Both the position numbers and the translations under genes were made by a program. A model generated the notes under the pieces. That model was not told where the DNA came from and did not search any database. It saw only the letters and a list, made by a program, of their open reading frames with translations. A DNA stretch of 64,000 nucleotides. Origin: DATKZH01 sp964475955. Its GTDB lineage: Bacteria > Planctomycetota > Planctomycetia > Pirellulales > Thermoguttaceae. The stretch covers positions 36,640-100,639 of the forward strand of contig CAYYZY010000002.1 in NCBI GenBank assembly GCA_964475955.1, in the 5' to 3' direction. This document shows positions 36,967 to 46,069 of this stretch, one piece after another. Position 1 is the stretch's first letter. Each line of letters begins with the position of its first letter.

Positions 36967-38331
36967 TTACTCGGAGGGCTTCGACTCGGGCTTCTCCTTC
37001 TTGGGGATGTGGCGCTCGCGGATGATGTTCTGCCCGCAGATGCTCTCCTCGGCGCCGGCGAGGTCGATGGGGGGCAGCTTCTCGTCGCTTCCCTGGTGAA
37101 CCTCCATCACGATGTTGCCGGTGACGTTGATTCGCCGGCAGTCGGCGTCGGCCTTGACCGCGTGGCGGTCGAGCCCGCTGAACTGGTTGCCGCTGATCAC
37201 GACGTCGGAGGTGCCCTCCAGCAGGATGCCGGTGGCCAGGTTGGGCACCCCTTCGCGTCGCGTTTCCTGGCCGACGTAGCTGTCGGAGAAGTTGTTGCCC
37301 GTGACGGTGATTCGGCCGCTCGCCGGGCCGATGGCCAGTCCCTGGAGGACGTCGATCGTGAAGGTGTTGGCCGAGACGGTGCACCCCCAGGCGTCGCGCA
37401 GGTCGACGCCGCCGGCGCGGCTGTCGGCCAGCTTGGCGAAGTTGTCGGCCAGCACGTTGGCGCTGATCGTGATCCCGTAGCAGTCGCGGTCGAGGATGAC
37501 GGCCGTCCCGTCGCACTCCTCGATCATGTTGCCCGAGAGCACCGAGCCGTAGGTGTTTTCTATCACCACGCCGTTACCCAGGTGGTCGTCGAGGTTGTTG
37601 CCGTTCATGCACAGGTTGTAGCTGTCGATGCAGTGGACGGCGTCGACGTTTTCCTCGAAGTGGTTGGCATTGACGACAATATCGTGGCCTGCCAGGATGT
37701 TCAGCCCGGTCTTGGCGTTGTAGGTGAAGATCGAGTCGGCGACGCGAGGGTCTTCGGTGCAGTGGTCCAGCGTGACGCCGTTTCCGCCGTTGTGATCCAC
37801 GGACAGGCCGTGAAGGTAGATCTCGTTGACGCGCTGGGCCAAAAGGCCGTCGCCGCTTTTCGGCGCCGGTTTCGAGCTTCGGGCGTCGACGGCGTTCGGG
37901 TCGCCCTGGATGCGGAAGTCGGCGAGCTGGACGCGCCAAAGGGAAGCCCGGGCTTTTTCGTCCAAATCGGGCGGCCGAACGATGAGGGCGGGCTGGCCCT
38001 CCTCGTTGCAGTTGATCAGCCGCGTGGCCGCGCCGGCCCCCTCGACGCGCGTGTTGCTTCGCGAGAGGACCAGCGGTTCGGTGAGCCGGAAATCCCCCGG
38101 CGGCAGCCGGACCAGGCCGCCCGACGGCGGAATCGCGTCGAACGCCGCCTGGAGGCTGGGGTATTTCGAGGCATCGATCGCGGCCGCGGGCTTCTCCGGC
38201 TCCAAAGGCGTCTCCGCCTTCTTGAGATCGACCTTTGGCGGCACCGGCTCGGCGGCACGCGTTCCACGGGCGCACGCCAGCACACAGCCGACGGCCCCAA
38301 CCAACACGAACGGCACTCTCGAAGCAATCAT
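36967..38331 (-). CDS. Exported right-handed parallel beta-helix protein
   Basis: A 454-residue protein with a signal peptide (about 1-23). Residues 55-440 show the short repeated strands of pectate-lyase-like beta helices (PbH1), with runs such as LDHCTEDPRVADSIF and VIENTYGSVLSGNMIEE and many N-x-F/I turns. The N-terminal phrase YPSLQAAFDAIPPSGG is the usual cap of such proteins. No catalytic lyase residues were identified, so a carbohydrate-binding or surface role is as likely as cleavage. A GAGGAGG ribosome site supports the ATG at 38331. It is transcribed towards the flavoprotein gene, separated by the REP pair. Confidence 0.75.
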   Translation of the reverse strand: MIASRVPFVLVGAVGCVLACARGTRAAEPVPPKVDLKKAETPLEPEKPAAAIDASKYPSLQAAFDAIPPSGGLVRLPPGDFRLTEPLVLSRSNTRVEGAGAATRLINCNEEGQPALIVRPPDLDEKARASLWRVQLADFRIQGDPNAVDARSSKPAPKSGDGLLAQRVNEIYLHGLSVDHNGGNGVTLDHCTEDPRVADSIFTYNAKTGLNILAGHDIVVNANHFEENVDAVHCIDSYNLCMNGNNLDDHLGNGVVIENTYGSVLSGNMIEECDGTAVILDRDCYGITISANVLADNFAKLADSRAGGVDLRDAWGCTVSANTFTIDVLQGLAIGPASGRITVTGNNFSDSYVGQETRREGVPNLATGILLEGTSDVVISGNQFSGLDRHAVKADADCRRINVTGNIVMEVHQGSDEKLPPIDLAGAEESICGQNIIRERHIPKKEKPESKPSE

Positions 38332-38479
38332 GATCGCCTCCTCGACAAGATGACCGGGAACCAGGGGACGCGCCGCCTCAACGTGCAGTCGTGGGAGAGA
38401 CGATCGCCCGAACGGCATCGCCGGTCATACCACACGAGCAAGTGGGGGTCAAGAATTCGGGCGCGGGGCGTGCGACACG

Positions 38480-38561
38480 GGGGGGCTGGGATCGCGTCGC
38501 GTGGGGCGAGCGACGGGCCGCCTGCGGCCGGTGATCGGGAGACTCGCTGCGCTCGGCCCCC
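38480..38561. repeat. GAGCGAC...CTCGCTGCGCTC repeat (copy 2)
   Basis: GGCGAGCGACGGGCC, a hairpin CGGCC/GGCCG region, and ACTCGCTGCGCTCGGCCCCC occur in the same order as in 21593-21680. It lies between two minus-strand genes. The similarity was judged by eye. Confidence 0.5.
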
Positions 38562-38600
38562 GCACCCGACACAACGCGGAGCGTGCGGGAAAGCCGCGGT

Positions 38601-39185
38601 TCACGGGTCCGCCGGCGCGCCGGTGGCCGGTTTCGGAGGCAGGTCGATGTTGATGGTGTTCGAGCCGGGCTCGACCTCTTTGACGATCGTCGACGCCACG
38701 TGGCATTCCGGCGGCAGCCGCTCGGGGACGAGGTTCTCCTTGCCGTCGGGGTCCACCGTCATGCGGCGCGTGGTGATTCGCACCGTGTGCTTGCCGACCA
38801 GCGCGCCGTCGTGTTCGGCCGTGTACTGGAGCGTGTACCGGCCGTTGGCGTCGGTCATCGCCATCGAGGACGACCCGGTCGACTTCCCGAAATCGGCCTC
38901 CTCGGTGATGGGATCGAACTCCACCCTCGCGTCGGCCAGGGGCTCACCGTTGAGCGTGATTCTGCCTTCGACCGAGGCGAGATCCTCGTCCGCGCCGCCG
39001 CAGCCGGCCGTGAGCAGGGCGGCAAGCAACAGCAGCAGCGACGCCGAAGCAGCCGACCGCGGGGAACACGCGGCGGGCGCCCTCGAGGCGTTTCGCGAAG
39101 ACGGTGCCCGAGGAATCGCTTCTGTCGCCTGCGGCCGGGTGCGCCGCACGGGGCGACGACGGGCGCGAATCGTGGTTGCTTCCAT
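38601..39185 (-). CDS. Lipoprotein with transthyretin/carboxypeptidase-regulatory-like domain
   Basis: A protein of up to 194 residues. A hydrophobic stretch ends in LTAGC, a good lipobox, so the mature protein is probably lipid-anchored. What follows (SVEGRITLNGEPLADARVEFDP, quoted in part, then TDANGRYTL) is the hallmark of the carboxypeptidase-regulatory-like beta-sandwich. Planctomycetes often encode such small proteins beside DUF1559 genes, as here. The N-terminal 45 residues before the leader are Arg/Pro-rich and odd, so the true start may be internal to the ORF. Nothing suggests enzyme activity. Confidence 0.7.
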   Translation of the reverse strand: MEATTIRARRRPVRRTRPQATEAIPRAPSSRNASRAPAACSPRSAASASLLLLLAALLTAGCGGADEDLASVEGRITLNGEPLADARVEFDPITEEADFGKSTGSSSMAMTDANGRYTLQYTAEHDGALVGKHTVRITTRRMTVDPDGKENLVPERLPPECHVASTIVKEVEPGSNTINIDLPPKPATGAPADP

Positions 39186-39310
39186 CTTCGGCGATCCTGG
39201 AGTCGGGGTTCGGTGGCTCGTCGCCGGTCGCTCGTGGTCTGTGGGAAGTGGCAGCGGGAGGCCGGCGGGCGGGTGACGTTGCGCGAAACGGCCGCGGTCG
39301 GCCACTGGGG

Positions 39311-40300
39311 CTATTCCCATTCCTCGCGGAAGGGGATGTCGTCGTTGCGGATGCCGAGCAACTGGTAGATCCCCAGATCGTAGCCCTGGTTGCGATCGAA
39401 CGTGCCGGTCTGATCGTACACGTCGATCGTGCTGTTGGAGAAGCCGAGGTTGTCGGCGATGAAGCGGACGGCTCCGTCGCAGAAGAGGAAGTTGCCGCCG
39501 CCGGAGTGGGCGCTGCTGAACCCTTCCCGGCAGGTGTCGGGCCCCTGGTCGAGCGGTTCATTCAGCTTGATGCTGACGCGGCCCTGGACGAAGTACGCGC
39601 CGAGATCGCTGAGCCCGTACGGATTCCGATTGCCGATCCAGGTGGCGGCCCCGCAGCGCCGGTGTCGCTCGCCGATCACGAACGTGTAGGTGGTGCCGTC
39701 GGGGATCTCGCGAATGTCCACCTCGCTGTTGCCGTACATCACCCCGTTGTTTTCCATGCCGTCGGCCCGATCGTAGAGCCCGCAGACGGCCACGTAATTC
39801 GATTTGCTCGGCTCGAAACGGTCGCCCGTGCTGGGCGGGTAGAAGGGCCGCAGGGTGTGGGGGAGCATTTTCGGCGTTCGGTCGGAGGGGCAGCGGAATT
39901 CCGGCAGGGGGCTCTTCAGCCAGATTCGGAGCCGGTTGTCCGCCAGCACGTCCTTGAGCCGGCGCTCGCTCGGCTGCAATTCGTGGACGAGGGGCTGCCG
40001 CTCCATGTAGTCGAGCAAGAAAACCCCCCATCCCCAATCCGGTTCGTCCACCGCTACGCTGATGTAGGCCGGTGGGAAACACTCCCAGTTGTTGCGGTAC
40101 GTGTGCAGGGCGATGCCGATCTGCTTGAGGTTGTTCTGACATTGCGTGCGCCGCGCCGCCTCGCGCGCCGCCTGCACGGCCGGCAGCAGCAAGGCGACCA
40201 GGATGCCGATGATCGCGATCACGACGAGCATCTCGACCAGCGTGAAGGCGCGTCGGTTGTCGCGGCGGGCGGATTGTCGAGCGTTCGGTGTGCCGGCCAT
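39311..40300 (-). CDS. DUF1559 protein, type II secretion/pilin-like
   Basis: A 329-residue protein with a class III leader: residues 17-45 read RRAFTLVEMLVVIAIIG and on, the cleavage site and hydrophobic helix of type IV pilins and pseudopilins. It continues LLPAVQAAREAARR, as in the DUF1559 group, and near the C-terminus has HSGGGNFLFCDGAV, the H-x9-DG signature. These proteins are multiplied in planctomycete genomes, and their function is unknown. They probably assemble through a prepilin peptidase in the envelope. A GGAGG site precedes the ATG. The lipoprotein gene (38601-39185) follows on the same strand. Confidence 0.9.
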   Translation of the reverse strand: MAGTPNARQSARRDNRRAFTLVEMLVVIAIIGILVALLLPAVQAAREAARRTQCQNNLKQIGIALHTYRNNWECFPPAYISVAVDEPDWGWGVFLLDYMERQPLVHELQPSERRLKDVLADNRLRIWLKSPLPEFRCPSDRTPKMLPHTLRPFYPPSTGDRFEPSKSNYVAVCGLYDRADGMENNGVMYGNSEVDIREIPDGTTYTFVIGERHRRCGAATWIGNRNPYGLSDLGAYFVQGRVSIKLNEPLDQGPDTCREGFSSAHSGGGNFLFCDGAVRFIADNLGFSNSTIDVYDQTGTFDRNQGYDLGIYQLLGIRNDDIPFREEWE

Positions 40301-40693
40301 GGATCAGTGCCTCCTAGCCGCCAGGTTTCGGACTCAGTTTCAGCGGGCCTTCCGGGCTCATAGCGGCAACACTCCGCCGGGGCTTCCGCCTTTGGTGACG
40401 CGAGGGCCCCCAAAGCGAGGCCCAGGGCCTCGACCCCTACGAGCCCTACTTGCACGCACCCCTCAGTATAGTCGCCGCCCGAATCCCGCGATACCTCATG
40501 GCCCGATGGCGCCGAACAACGGGCCAACGTCGATCGAGGGCCCGCGCCGACCAGGCCCACCGGAGCCCGGGGAATGCCTCCCGGGAGGCATACAAACCAC
40601 CCCACATGGGCCACATCCGCCGGTTGGGCAGGCGCCCGTTGACGGTCTATACTTGTTGGTAGGTAAGGCACGCGGCCGTTTGAGGGTCGGCGC
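40301..40693. other. 393-bp divergent gap with a REP and an 18-bp palindrome
   Basis: No gene seen. It contains the hairpin at 40416-40440 and a perfect 18-bp palindrome, ATGCCTCCC followed by its complement (40574-40591). Divergent promoters for the DUF1559 and PilZ-like genes should be here. A TATACT hexamer near 40644 could be a -10 box, but no matching -35 was found. Confidence 0.5.
40416..40440 (-). repeat. Solo REP with GTAG foot on the minus strand
   Basis: On the minus strand: GTAG, GGGT, then CGAGGCCC-T-GGGCCTCG, a perfect 8-bp stem. The foot and spacing match the other REP units, but the stem sequence is a separate family. Confidence 0.65.
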
Positions 40694-41161
40694 ATGTTGT
40701 CGTTGTTTTCGTTCGATACGCGCAAGCGGCTTAGTGAAGTGCGCAGCTTCTTGCGCCAATTGGTCGACTTGACGAGCCCCAACCTCCCCCCTACAGAAGG
40801 GGAGAGCCGGGCGGAGGGTCGGTCCAACCGCACGCTGCCGGCGCTGCTTGCGCCGTGGGACCGAGACCAGGCGGTCGTCGACGAATCGACGTACGCGGTC
40901 ACGAAGAACATCTCGGACCGTGGGCTTTCGTTGGTGTTGTCGCAGCCGCTGAAGTCGACGGAGGTCGTCGTGGGGCTTTGGCTGGACGCTCCTCGCTACG
41001 TCCTCGGCCAAGTGCGGCAGAACGTGCCCATCGGCGGCGGGTTCTGGCAGGTGGGCGTCGAACTGACCGAACTGCTCGATCCGGTCGGGCAACCGCAACT
41101 GCGGAGGCTCGACGCGCTGGCTGCCCGGCTGGTTCCGAATGCCCAGTCGGCGGCGACGTAG
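40694..41161 (+). CDS. PilZ-like domain protein
   Basis: A 155-residue cytoplasmic protein. After a short helical N-terminus, residues 45-140 follow the PilZ barrel pattern: TKNISDRGLSLVLSQPL (the D/N-x-S-x-x-G motif), VVVGLWL, then LGQVRQNVPIGGGFWQVGVEL. The RxxxR switch is not clean (RSNR occurs near residue 43), and the usual Asp of DxSxxG is Asn, so c-di-GMP binding is doubtful. Residues 28-42 come from a Pro/Glu/Gly-rich stretch that looks repeat-derived. The start has GAGGG upstream. It may be a sensor or adaptor near the signalling operon that begins 475 bp later. Confidence 0.65.
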   Translation: MLSLFSFDTRKRLSEVRSFLRQLVDLTSPNLPPTEGESRAEGRSNRTLPALLAPWDRDQAVVDESTYAVTKNISDRGLSLVLSQPLKSTEVVVGLWLDAPRYVLGQVRQNVPIGGGFWQVGVELTELLDPVGQPQLRRLDALAARLVPNAQSAAT

Positions 41162-41636
41162 CGCCCGCAAGTACACGAGCAGGGGAGGAATATCGGCGCG
41201 TGTGACTTGCCTTAGGTTGCCAACGGCGATATTCTGAGGTTGCTGATTCAAGTGACGTTCCCGCGTGGCCCCGGGAGAGCCTTTTCGGCATCCTCGGGGT
41301 CGAGTTTGGCTACTCAGCTTCCTCCGCGCGAGCCCTCGATCATGCCGAGACAGGACGTTTCGGTTGCGACGTGTGCCTGCGGGATTCGTTTGCCGGTGCG
41401 TGCGGCCCGTTTTCGCGCTCGCCGTCCGTTTCGACCCGTCTGAGTCGTCCTGACCGTCGGTCCCCCAGCCGCCTGGCCCGTTGGTGGGGCGCCGCGATGA
41501 CGGTCGGGCGGTTCGACGTTCGGGCGGCCCGGGCGCGCGAGCGCGCGAGCGCGCGAGCGCGCGAGCGTCGCGCGGCGGTTCGAATCGGTTGGGGAGGCGC
41601 CCCCGACCGGCACTCGGCATGGAGCGACGCCAGGCG
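41162..41636. other. 475-bp region before the hybrid kinase
   Basis: No gene is evident. It holds a four-unit 8-bp tandem repeat (41533-41564). The signalling operon promoter should be in this stretch, but no boxes were resolved. An open frame continuous with the kinase enters from 41481, so the first part of the kinase could extend into it. Confidence 0.5.
41533..41564. repeat. GCGCGCGA x4 tandem octamer
   Basis: Four perfect copies of GCGCGCGA, followed by a partial fifth. It lies about 70 bp upstream of the kinase start. If translation began further upstream in the same frame, gain or loss of an octamer would shift the frame. Confidence 0.75.
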
Positions 41637-44600
41637 ATGTCCGAGACCAAGCACGACAGGCTTCCCCGGCGCCGGCTTTCGGATCGACTGGCCGGTCGGC
41701 GCGGCTGGCTGGTGGCGGGAATTGCGCTGGCCGGCTTGGTCGTGACGGCGTCGATCTGGCTGGCCCTGCTGGTTCGCGAGCACGGTCTGCGGCAACTCGC
41801 CTTCGAGAAGGACGCCAACGACCGGATCCAGCGGATCGAACGCCGGCTGGAGCAGCACGTCAACGCGATCCACTCCCTCCGATCTTTCTTCGCCAGCTCG
41901 CGCGAGGTGGAGCGCGACGAATTCCGCCAGTTCACCGAATCGCACCTGACCCGCTACCCCGAGACCCGGGCGCTGGCTTGGGTGCCGCGGGTCGCGGGGG
42001 TCGAAAAGGAAGGCGCCGCGGAGGCCCGGGCGGCGCACGAGGCGGAGGTCCGGGAGCAGGGATTCGCCGACTACGAGATCCGGGAGCTCATTGACGGGGG
42101 ACTGGTTCTCAGCGGCCCAAGCGACGCCTATTACCCCGTGTTGTACATTGAACCTCTAGATCCCAATCGCCGGGCGATGGGCCTGGACCTCGGTTCGCAA
42201 GCCGTTTGCCTGGAGGCCTTCGAGCGGATTCTCACCAGCGGCGAGGAGGTCGTGGTCAGCGGGCCGGTCGCGCTGCCCCGCAACGCGGGCACGCGGCTCC
42301 GGGTGCTGACGGTCGGGCCCGTATACCGAAAGGGAACTGCCGCGAACACGCTGGACGAGCGCCGGGAGAACCTGGCGGGGTTCGTGGTCGACGCCCTGCG
42401 GATCGACGCCATGGTCGAAAGCGCCCTGCCGCCCATGGAAGCCCCCGACGTCCACCTTTCGGTGTACGACGCCTACGGCGAGGGCGAGGATGGCAAAGGC
42501 GAGCCGGTTCTCTTGTGCGAGTATCCCGTTCGGGCGTCCGACTCCGAATCGAGCGAGTCCGGCCCGACGCCGCCGGACCGCCGGCCAACCGGCGTGCTGG
42601 CGTCGATCGGGTACACCGGCCTGGTGAACGTTCCCGGGCGACGTTGGCGAATCCACTGCAAGCCCACGGAGGCGTACGTTTTCGAGACGCCGTGGATGCC
42701 GCATTACGTCGCCCTGCTCGTGGGGCTGGTCATCACGGCGCTGTCGACGATGTACGTGAGCGTTCTCCTGGGCCGGACCGAGAGGGTCGAGCGGTTGGTG
42801 CGGAAACGGGCCGCCGATCTGCGGCGGGCAAAGGATCGCCTCGAGCGCGAGGTGGCCGATCGGAAGCGGGCGCAGGAAGTGCTCGCCGATTCGGAAGCCC
42901 TCTATTCGTCGTTGGTGGAGAACTTGCCGGTCCACGTGCTCCGCAAGGATCTCGAAGGCCGCTTCACGTTCGCCAATCGGTCGTACTGCGAGTTGACCGG
43001 CCGCCGGCTGGAAGACGTGGTCGGCAAGACCGACTTCGACCTCTACCCCGAGAAGCTCGCCCGCAAGTACCAGCAGGACGACCGCAAGGTGGCCGCCACC
43101 GGCGAGCTGTTCGAGTGCGTTGAGGAGCACACGAAGGGCGACGGGACGCGGTACGTGCAGGTGATAAAATCGGGCATTCGTGCGGCCGACGGAGAGATCG
43201 TCGGCATTCAGGTGGTGTTCTGGGACGTCACCGCGCGCCGCAAGGCCGAGGCGGCGCTGGAGCACGAGCGCAATCTCCTGCGCGCCCTGATGGACAACCT
43301 CCCGCACAACATCTACTTCAAGGACCGCCGCAGCGCCTTCACGCGGATCAACCGGGCCCTGGCCTCCGCTTTCGGGCTTCGCGACGCCGCCGAGGCCGTG
43401 GGCAAGTCCGACGCCGATTTCTTCGCCCCCGAGCACGCACGGGAGGCCCGGGCCGACGAGCAGCGCGTGATGCGAACCGGCCAGCCGCTGGTCGACAAGG
43501 AAGAGAAGGAGGTGTGGCCCGACGGGCGCGTGACCTGGGTCACCACCACGAAGCTGCCGCTTTACGACGAGCAGCGCCGGATCGTCGGCACGTTCGGCAT
43601 CTCCCGCGACATCACCGAGCAGAAGCGGGCGGCCGAGGCGGTGCGAACCAGCGAGATGAAGTACCGCACGCTCTACGACTCCACGCGCGACGCCATCATG
43701 CTGGTAACCCCCGGGGAGGGGTTTTTCAGCGGAAACCCGGCCGCCGTCGAGCTTTTCGGCTGCGCCGATGAGGCGCAGTTCACGGCGGGCACGCCGGCCG
43801 ACTTCTCGCCCGAGTTCCAGCCCGACGGGAGCCCCTCGGCGGCCAAGGCCCAGGAGATGATGGCTACCGCCATCGAGCGGGGCTCGCATTTCTTCGAATG
43901 GACCCACAAACGCGTCGACGGAAGCGATTTCGAGGCGACCGTGCTGCTGACGCGGATGACGATCGAAGGCAAGACGGTCCTCCAGGCGACGGTCCGCGAC
44001 GTAACCGAGCAGAAGCGTGCGGCCAAGGCGCTGCGCGCCGCCAAGGAGGCGGCCGAGGCGGCCAGCCGGGCGAAGAGCGCTTTTTTGGCCAACATGAGCC
44101 ACGAGATCCGCACTCCGATGAACGTCATCATCGGAATGACCGAACTCGTGCTCGACATGCGTCTTCCGGCCGAACAGCGCGAATACCTGCTGGCGATCCA
44201 GGAGTCGAGCGAGTCGCTGTTGTCGCTGATCAACGACGTGCTCGACTTCTCCAAGATCGAGGCCGGCAAGGTCGAGCTCGACGCGGCCCCCTTCGACCTC
44301 TACGAGAGCCTGGGCGATACGAGCAAGTGGTTGGCCATCCGCGCGCACGGAAAGGGCCTGGAGCTGGCCTGCCACATCGGGCCCGACGTGCCCGTCGCCG
44401 TGGTCGGCGACCAGGCCCGATTGCGCCAGGTGGTGGTCAACCTGCTGGGCAACGCGATCAAGTTCACCGACCAGGGCGAAGTGGTTCTCCACGTCGGGTG
44501 TCAGTCGGAGGCCAACGGCCAGGTCGTCCTCCATTTTGCCGTCGCCGATACGGGCGTCGGAATCGCGGAGGATAAGCTAAAAGGGATCTTCGGCGCGTTC

Positions 44601-46013
44601 GAGCAGGCCGACAACACCACCACCCGGCGATTCGGGGGCACCGGCCTCGGTCTGGCCATCTCGAGCCGGCTGGTGGATTTGATGGGGGGGCGGATTTGGG
44701 CGGAGAGCGAAAAGGGCGCCGGCAGCACCTTCCATTTCACCGCCCGGTTCGAAGTGGTCCGAGAGGCCGCGCCGCGCCGGCGAGGCCCGGAATCGGCGGT
44801 GATCGAAGGCACGCGCGTGCTGGTGGTCGACGATAACGCCACCAACCGTTTCATCCTCGAAGAGATGCTCGGCAACTGGGCAATGGTGCCCGCGGCGGTC
44901 GCGGGAGTGGACGACGCGCTGGATGCACTCCATCAGGCCCAGGACCGCGGCGAACCGTTTTCCCTGGTCCTCAGCGACGTGCACATGCCCGATAGGGACG
45001 GCTTCGCGCTGGTCGATGAGATCCGGAAAGACCCCTCCATCGGCAGTACGGTCATTATGATGCTCACCTCGGGCGACCACCCGGGCGACATCGCGCAGTG
45101 CGAGCGGATGGGCGTGGCGGCGTACTTGCTGAAGCCGGTGAAGCAGTCGGAACTGTTCGACGCGGTGATGATCGCCCTGGGGGTCACGGCGGCGGAGGAC
45201 GAGTCGGAGCCGGGGGCCCAGGCGCCGCCTTCGCGAAGTCGGCCGCTGAACGTCCTGCTGGCCGAAGACAGCCTCGTCAACCAGAAGCTGGCCATCGGGG
45301 TGCTGAAGCGCGGGGGGCACTCGGTCACGGTGGCCAACAACGGCAAAGAGGCCCTGGCGGCGCTGGAAGTGGAACCTTTCGACCTGGTGATCATGGACGT
45401 TCAGATGCCCGAGATGGACGGGCTCGACGCCACCAAGGCCATCCGCGCCCGGGAACGGCGCGAGGGGGGCCACGTGCCCATCGTCGCGATGACGGCTCAT
45501 GCGATGAAGGGCGACCGCGAGCGCTGCCTGGAGGCGGGCATGGACCATTACATCTCCAAGCCGATCCGCGCCAAGCGACTGTTCGAGGTGATCGGGGAAG
45601 CGGTCGGCAGACCGCCCCCGCCAAGAGACGGGGATGATTCTCCCTTGCCCGAGGGGGAAGCGTGCGATTGGAGCGAGGCCTTGCGCGCGGTGCGCGGCGA
45701 TCGCGATCTTCTCGGCGTGGTCGTTCAGGCCGCCCTGGAAGAAAGCCCGCAACTGATCGAGAAGATCCGCGAGGCGATCTCGGCCGGCGACGCGTCGGCC
45801 CTGCGTCTGGCGGCGCACACGCTGAAGGGATCGATCCGTTACTTTGGGCAGGGGCCGGCTTTCCGGCGCGCCTACCAGTTGGAGCAAATGGGGCGCGACG
45901 CACGACTCGACGAGGCCGCACCGACCCTCACGGCCCTGGAGGGGGAGATGGAACAACTGACGTCGGTTCTGCTACACTACGGGCAACGAAGCGAGGCGTC
46001 AGGCGATGGATGA
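41637..46013 (+). CDS. CHASE-PAS hybrid histidine kinase with two receivers and Hpt
   Basis: A 1458-residue inner-membrane sensor. Two membrane helices (about 18-40 and 356-378) enclose a periplasmic CHASE domain (EFRQFTESHLTRYPETRALAW, quoted in part). Three PAS domains follow (about 425-800). The kinase core has His822 in MSHEIRTPM and the ATPase boxes NAIKFT, DTGVGIAE and GTGLGLA. Two receivers carry phospho-acceptors Asp1114 (SDVHMP) and Asp1254 (MDVQMP). The C-terminal Hpt has His1394 in AAHTLKGS. A complete internal phosphorelay is therefore possible. I take the ATG at 41637. ATG 41619 and upstream starts are possible. It begins an operon with two receiver/GHKL proteins and a STAS protein. 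Confidence 0.9.
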   Translation: MSETKHDRLPRRRLSDRLAGRRGWLVAGIALAGLVVTASIWLALLVREHGLRQLAFEKDANDRIQRIERRLEQHVNAIHSLRSFFASSREVERDEFRQFTESHLTRYPETRALAWVPRVAGVEKEGAAEARAAHEAEVREQGFADYEIRELIDGGLVLSGPSDAYYPVLYIEPLDPNRRAMGLDLGSQAVCLEAFERILTSGEEVVVSGPVALPRNAGTRLRVLTVGPVYRKGTAANTLDERRENLAGFVVDALRIDAMVESALPPMEAPDVHLSVYDAYGEGEDGKGEPVLLCEYPVRASDSESSESGPTPPDRRPTGVLASIGYTGLVNVPGRRWRIHCKPTEAYVFETPWMPHYVALLVGLVITALSTMYVSVLLGRTERVERLVRKRAADLRRAKDRLEREVADRKRAQEVLADSEALYSSLVENLPVHVLRKDLEGRFTFANRSYCELTGRRLEDVVGKTDFDLYPEKLARKYQQDDRKVAATGELFECVEEHTKGDGTRYVQVIKSGIRAADGEIVGIQVVFWDVTARRKAEAALEHERNLLRALMDNLPHNIYFKDRRSAFTRINRALASAFGLRDAAEAVGKSDADFFAPEHAREARADEQRVMRTGQPLVDKEEKEVWPDGRVTWVTTTKLPLYDEQRRIVGTFGISRDITEQKRAAEAVRTSEMKYRTLYDSTRDAIMLVTPGEGFFSGNPAAVELFGCADEAQFTAGTPADFSPEFQPDGSPSAAKAQEMMATAIERGSHFFEWTHKRVDGSDFEATVLLTRMTIEGKTVLQATVRDVTEQKRAAKALRAAKEAAEAASRAKSAFLANMSHEIRTPMNVIIGMTELVLDMRLPAEQREYLLAIQESSESLLSLINDVLDFSKIEAGKVELDAAPFDLYESLGDTSKWLAIRAHGKGLELACHIGPDVPVAVVGDQARLRQVVVNLLGNAIKFTDQGEVVLHVGCQSEANGQVVLHFAVADTGVGIAEDKLKGIFGAFEQADNTTTRRFGGTGLGLAISSRLVDLMGGRIWAESEKGAGSTFHFTARFEVVREAAPRRRGPESAVIEGTRVLVVDDNATNRFILEEMLGNWAMVPAAVAGVDDALDALHQAQDRGEPFSLVLSDVHMPDRDGFALVDEIRKDPSIGSTVIMMLTSGDHPGDIAQCERMGVAAYLLKPVKQSELFDAVMIALGVTAAEDESEPGAQAPPSRSRPLNVLLAEDSLVNQKLAIGVLKRGGHSVTVANNGKEALAALEVEPFDLVIMDVQMPEMDGLDATKAIRARERREGGHVPIVAMTAHAMKGDRERCLEAGMDHYISKPIRAKRLFEVIGEAVGRPPPPRDGDDSPLPEGEACDWSEALRAVRGDRDLLGVVVQAALEESPQLIEKIREAISAGDASALRLAAHTLKGSIRYFGQGPAFRRAYQLEQMGRDARLDEAAPTLTALEGEMEQLTSVLLHYGQRSEASGDG

Positions 46014-46069
46014 TTCTTGAACTCGGTCCCTCGTGAGGGCCGACCGCTTGGCCATGGGGGAGCGTACCG

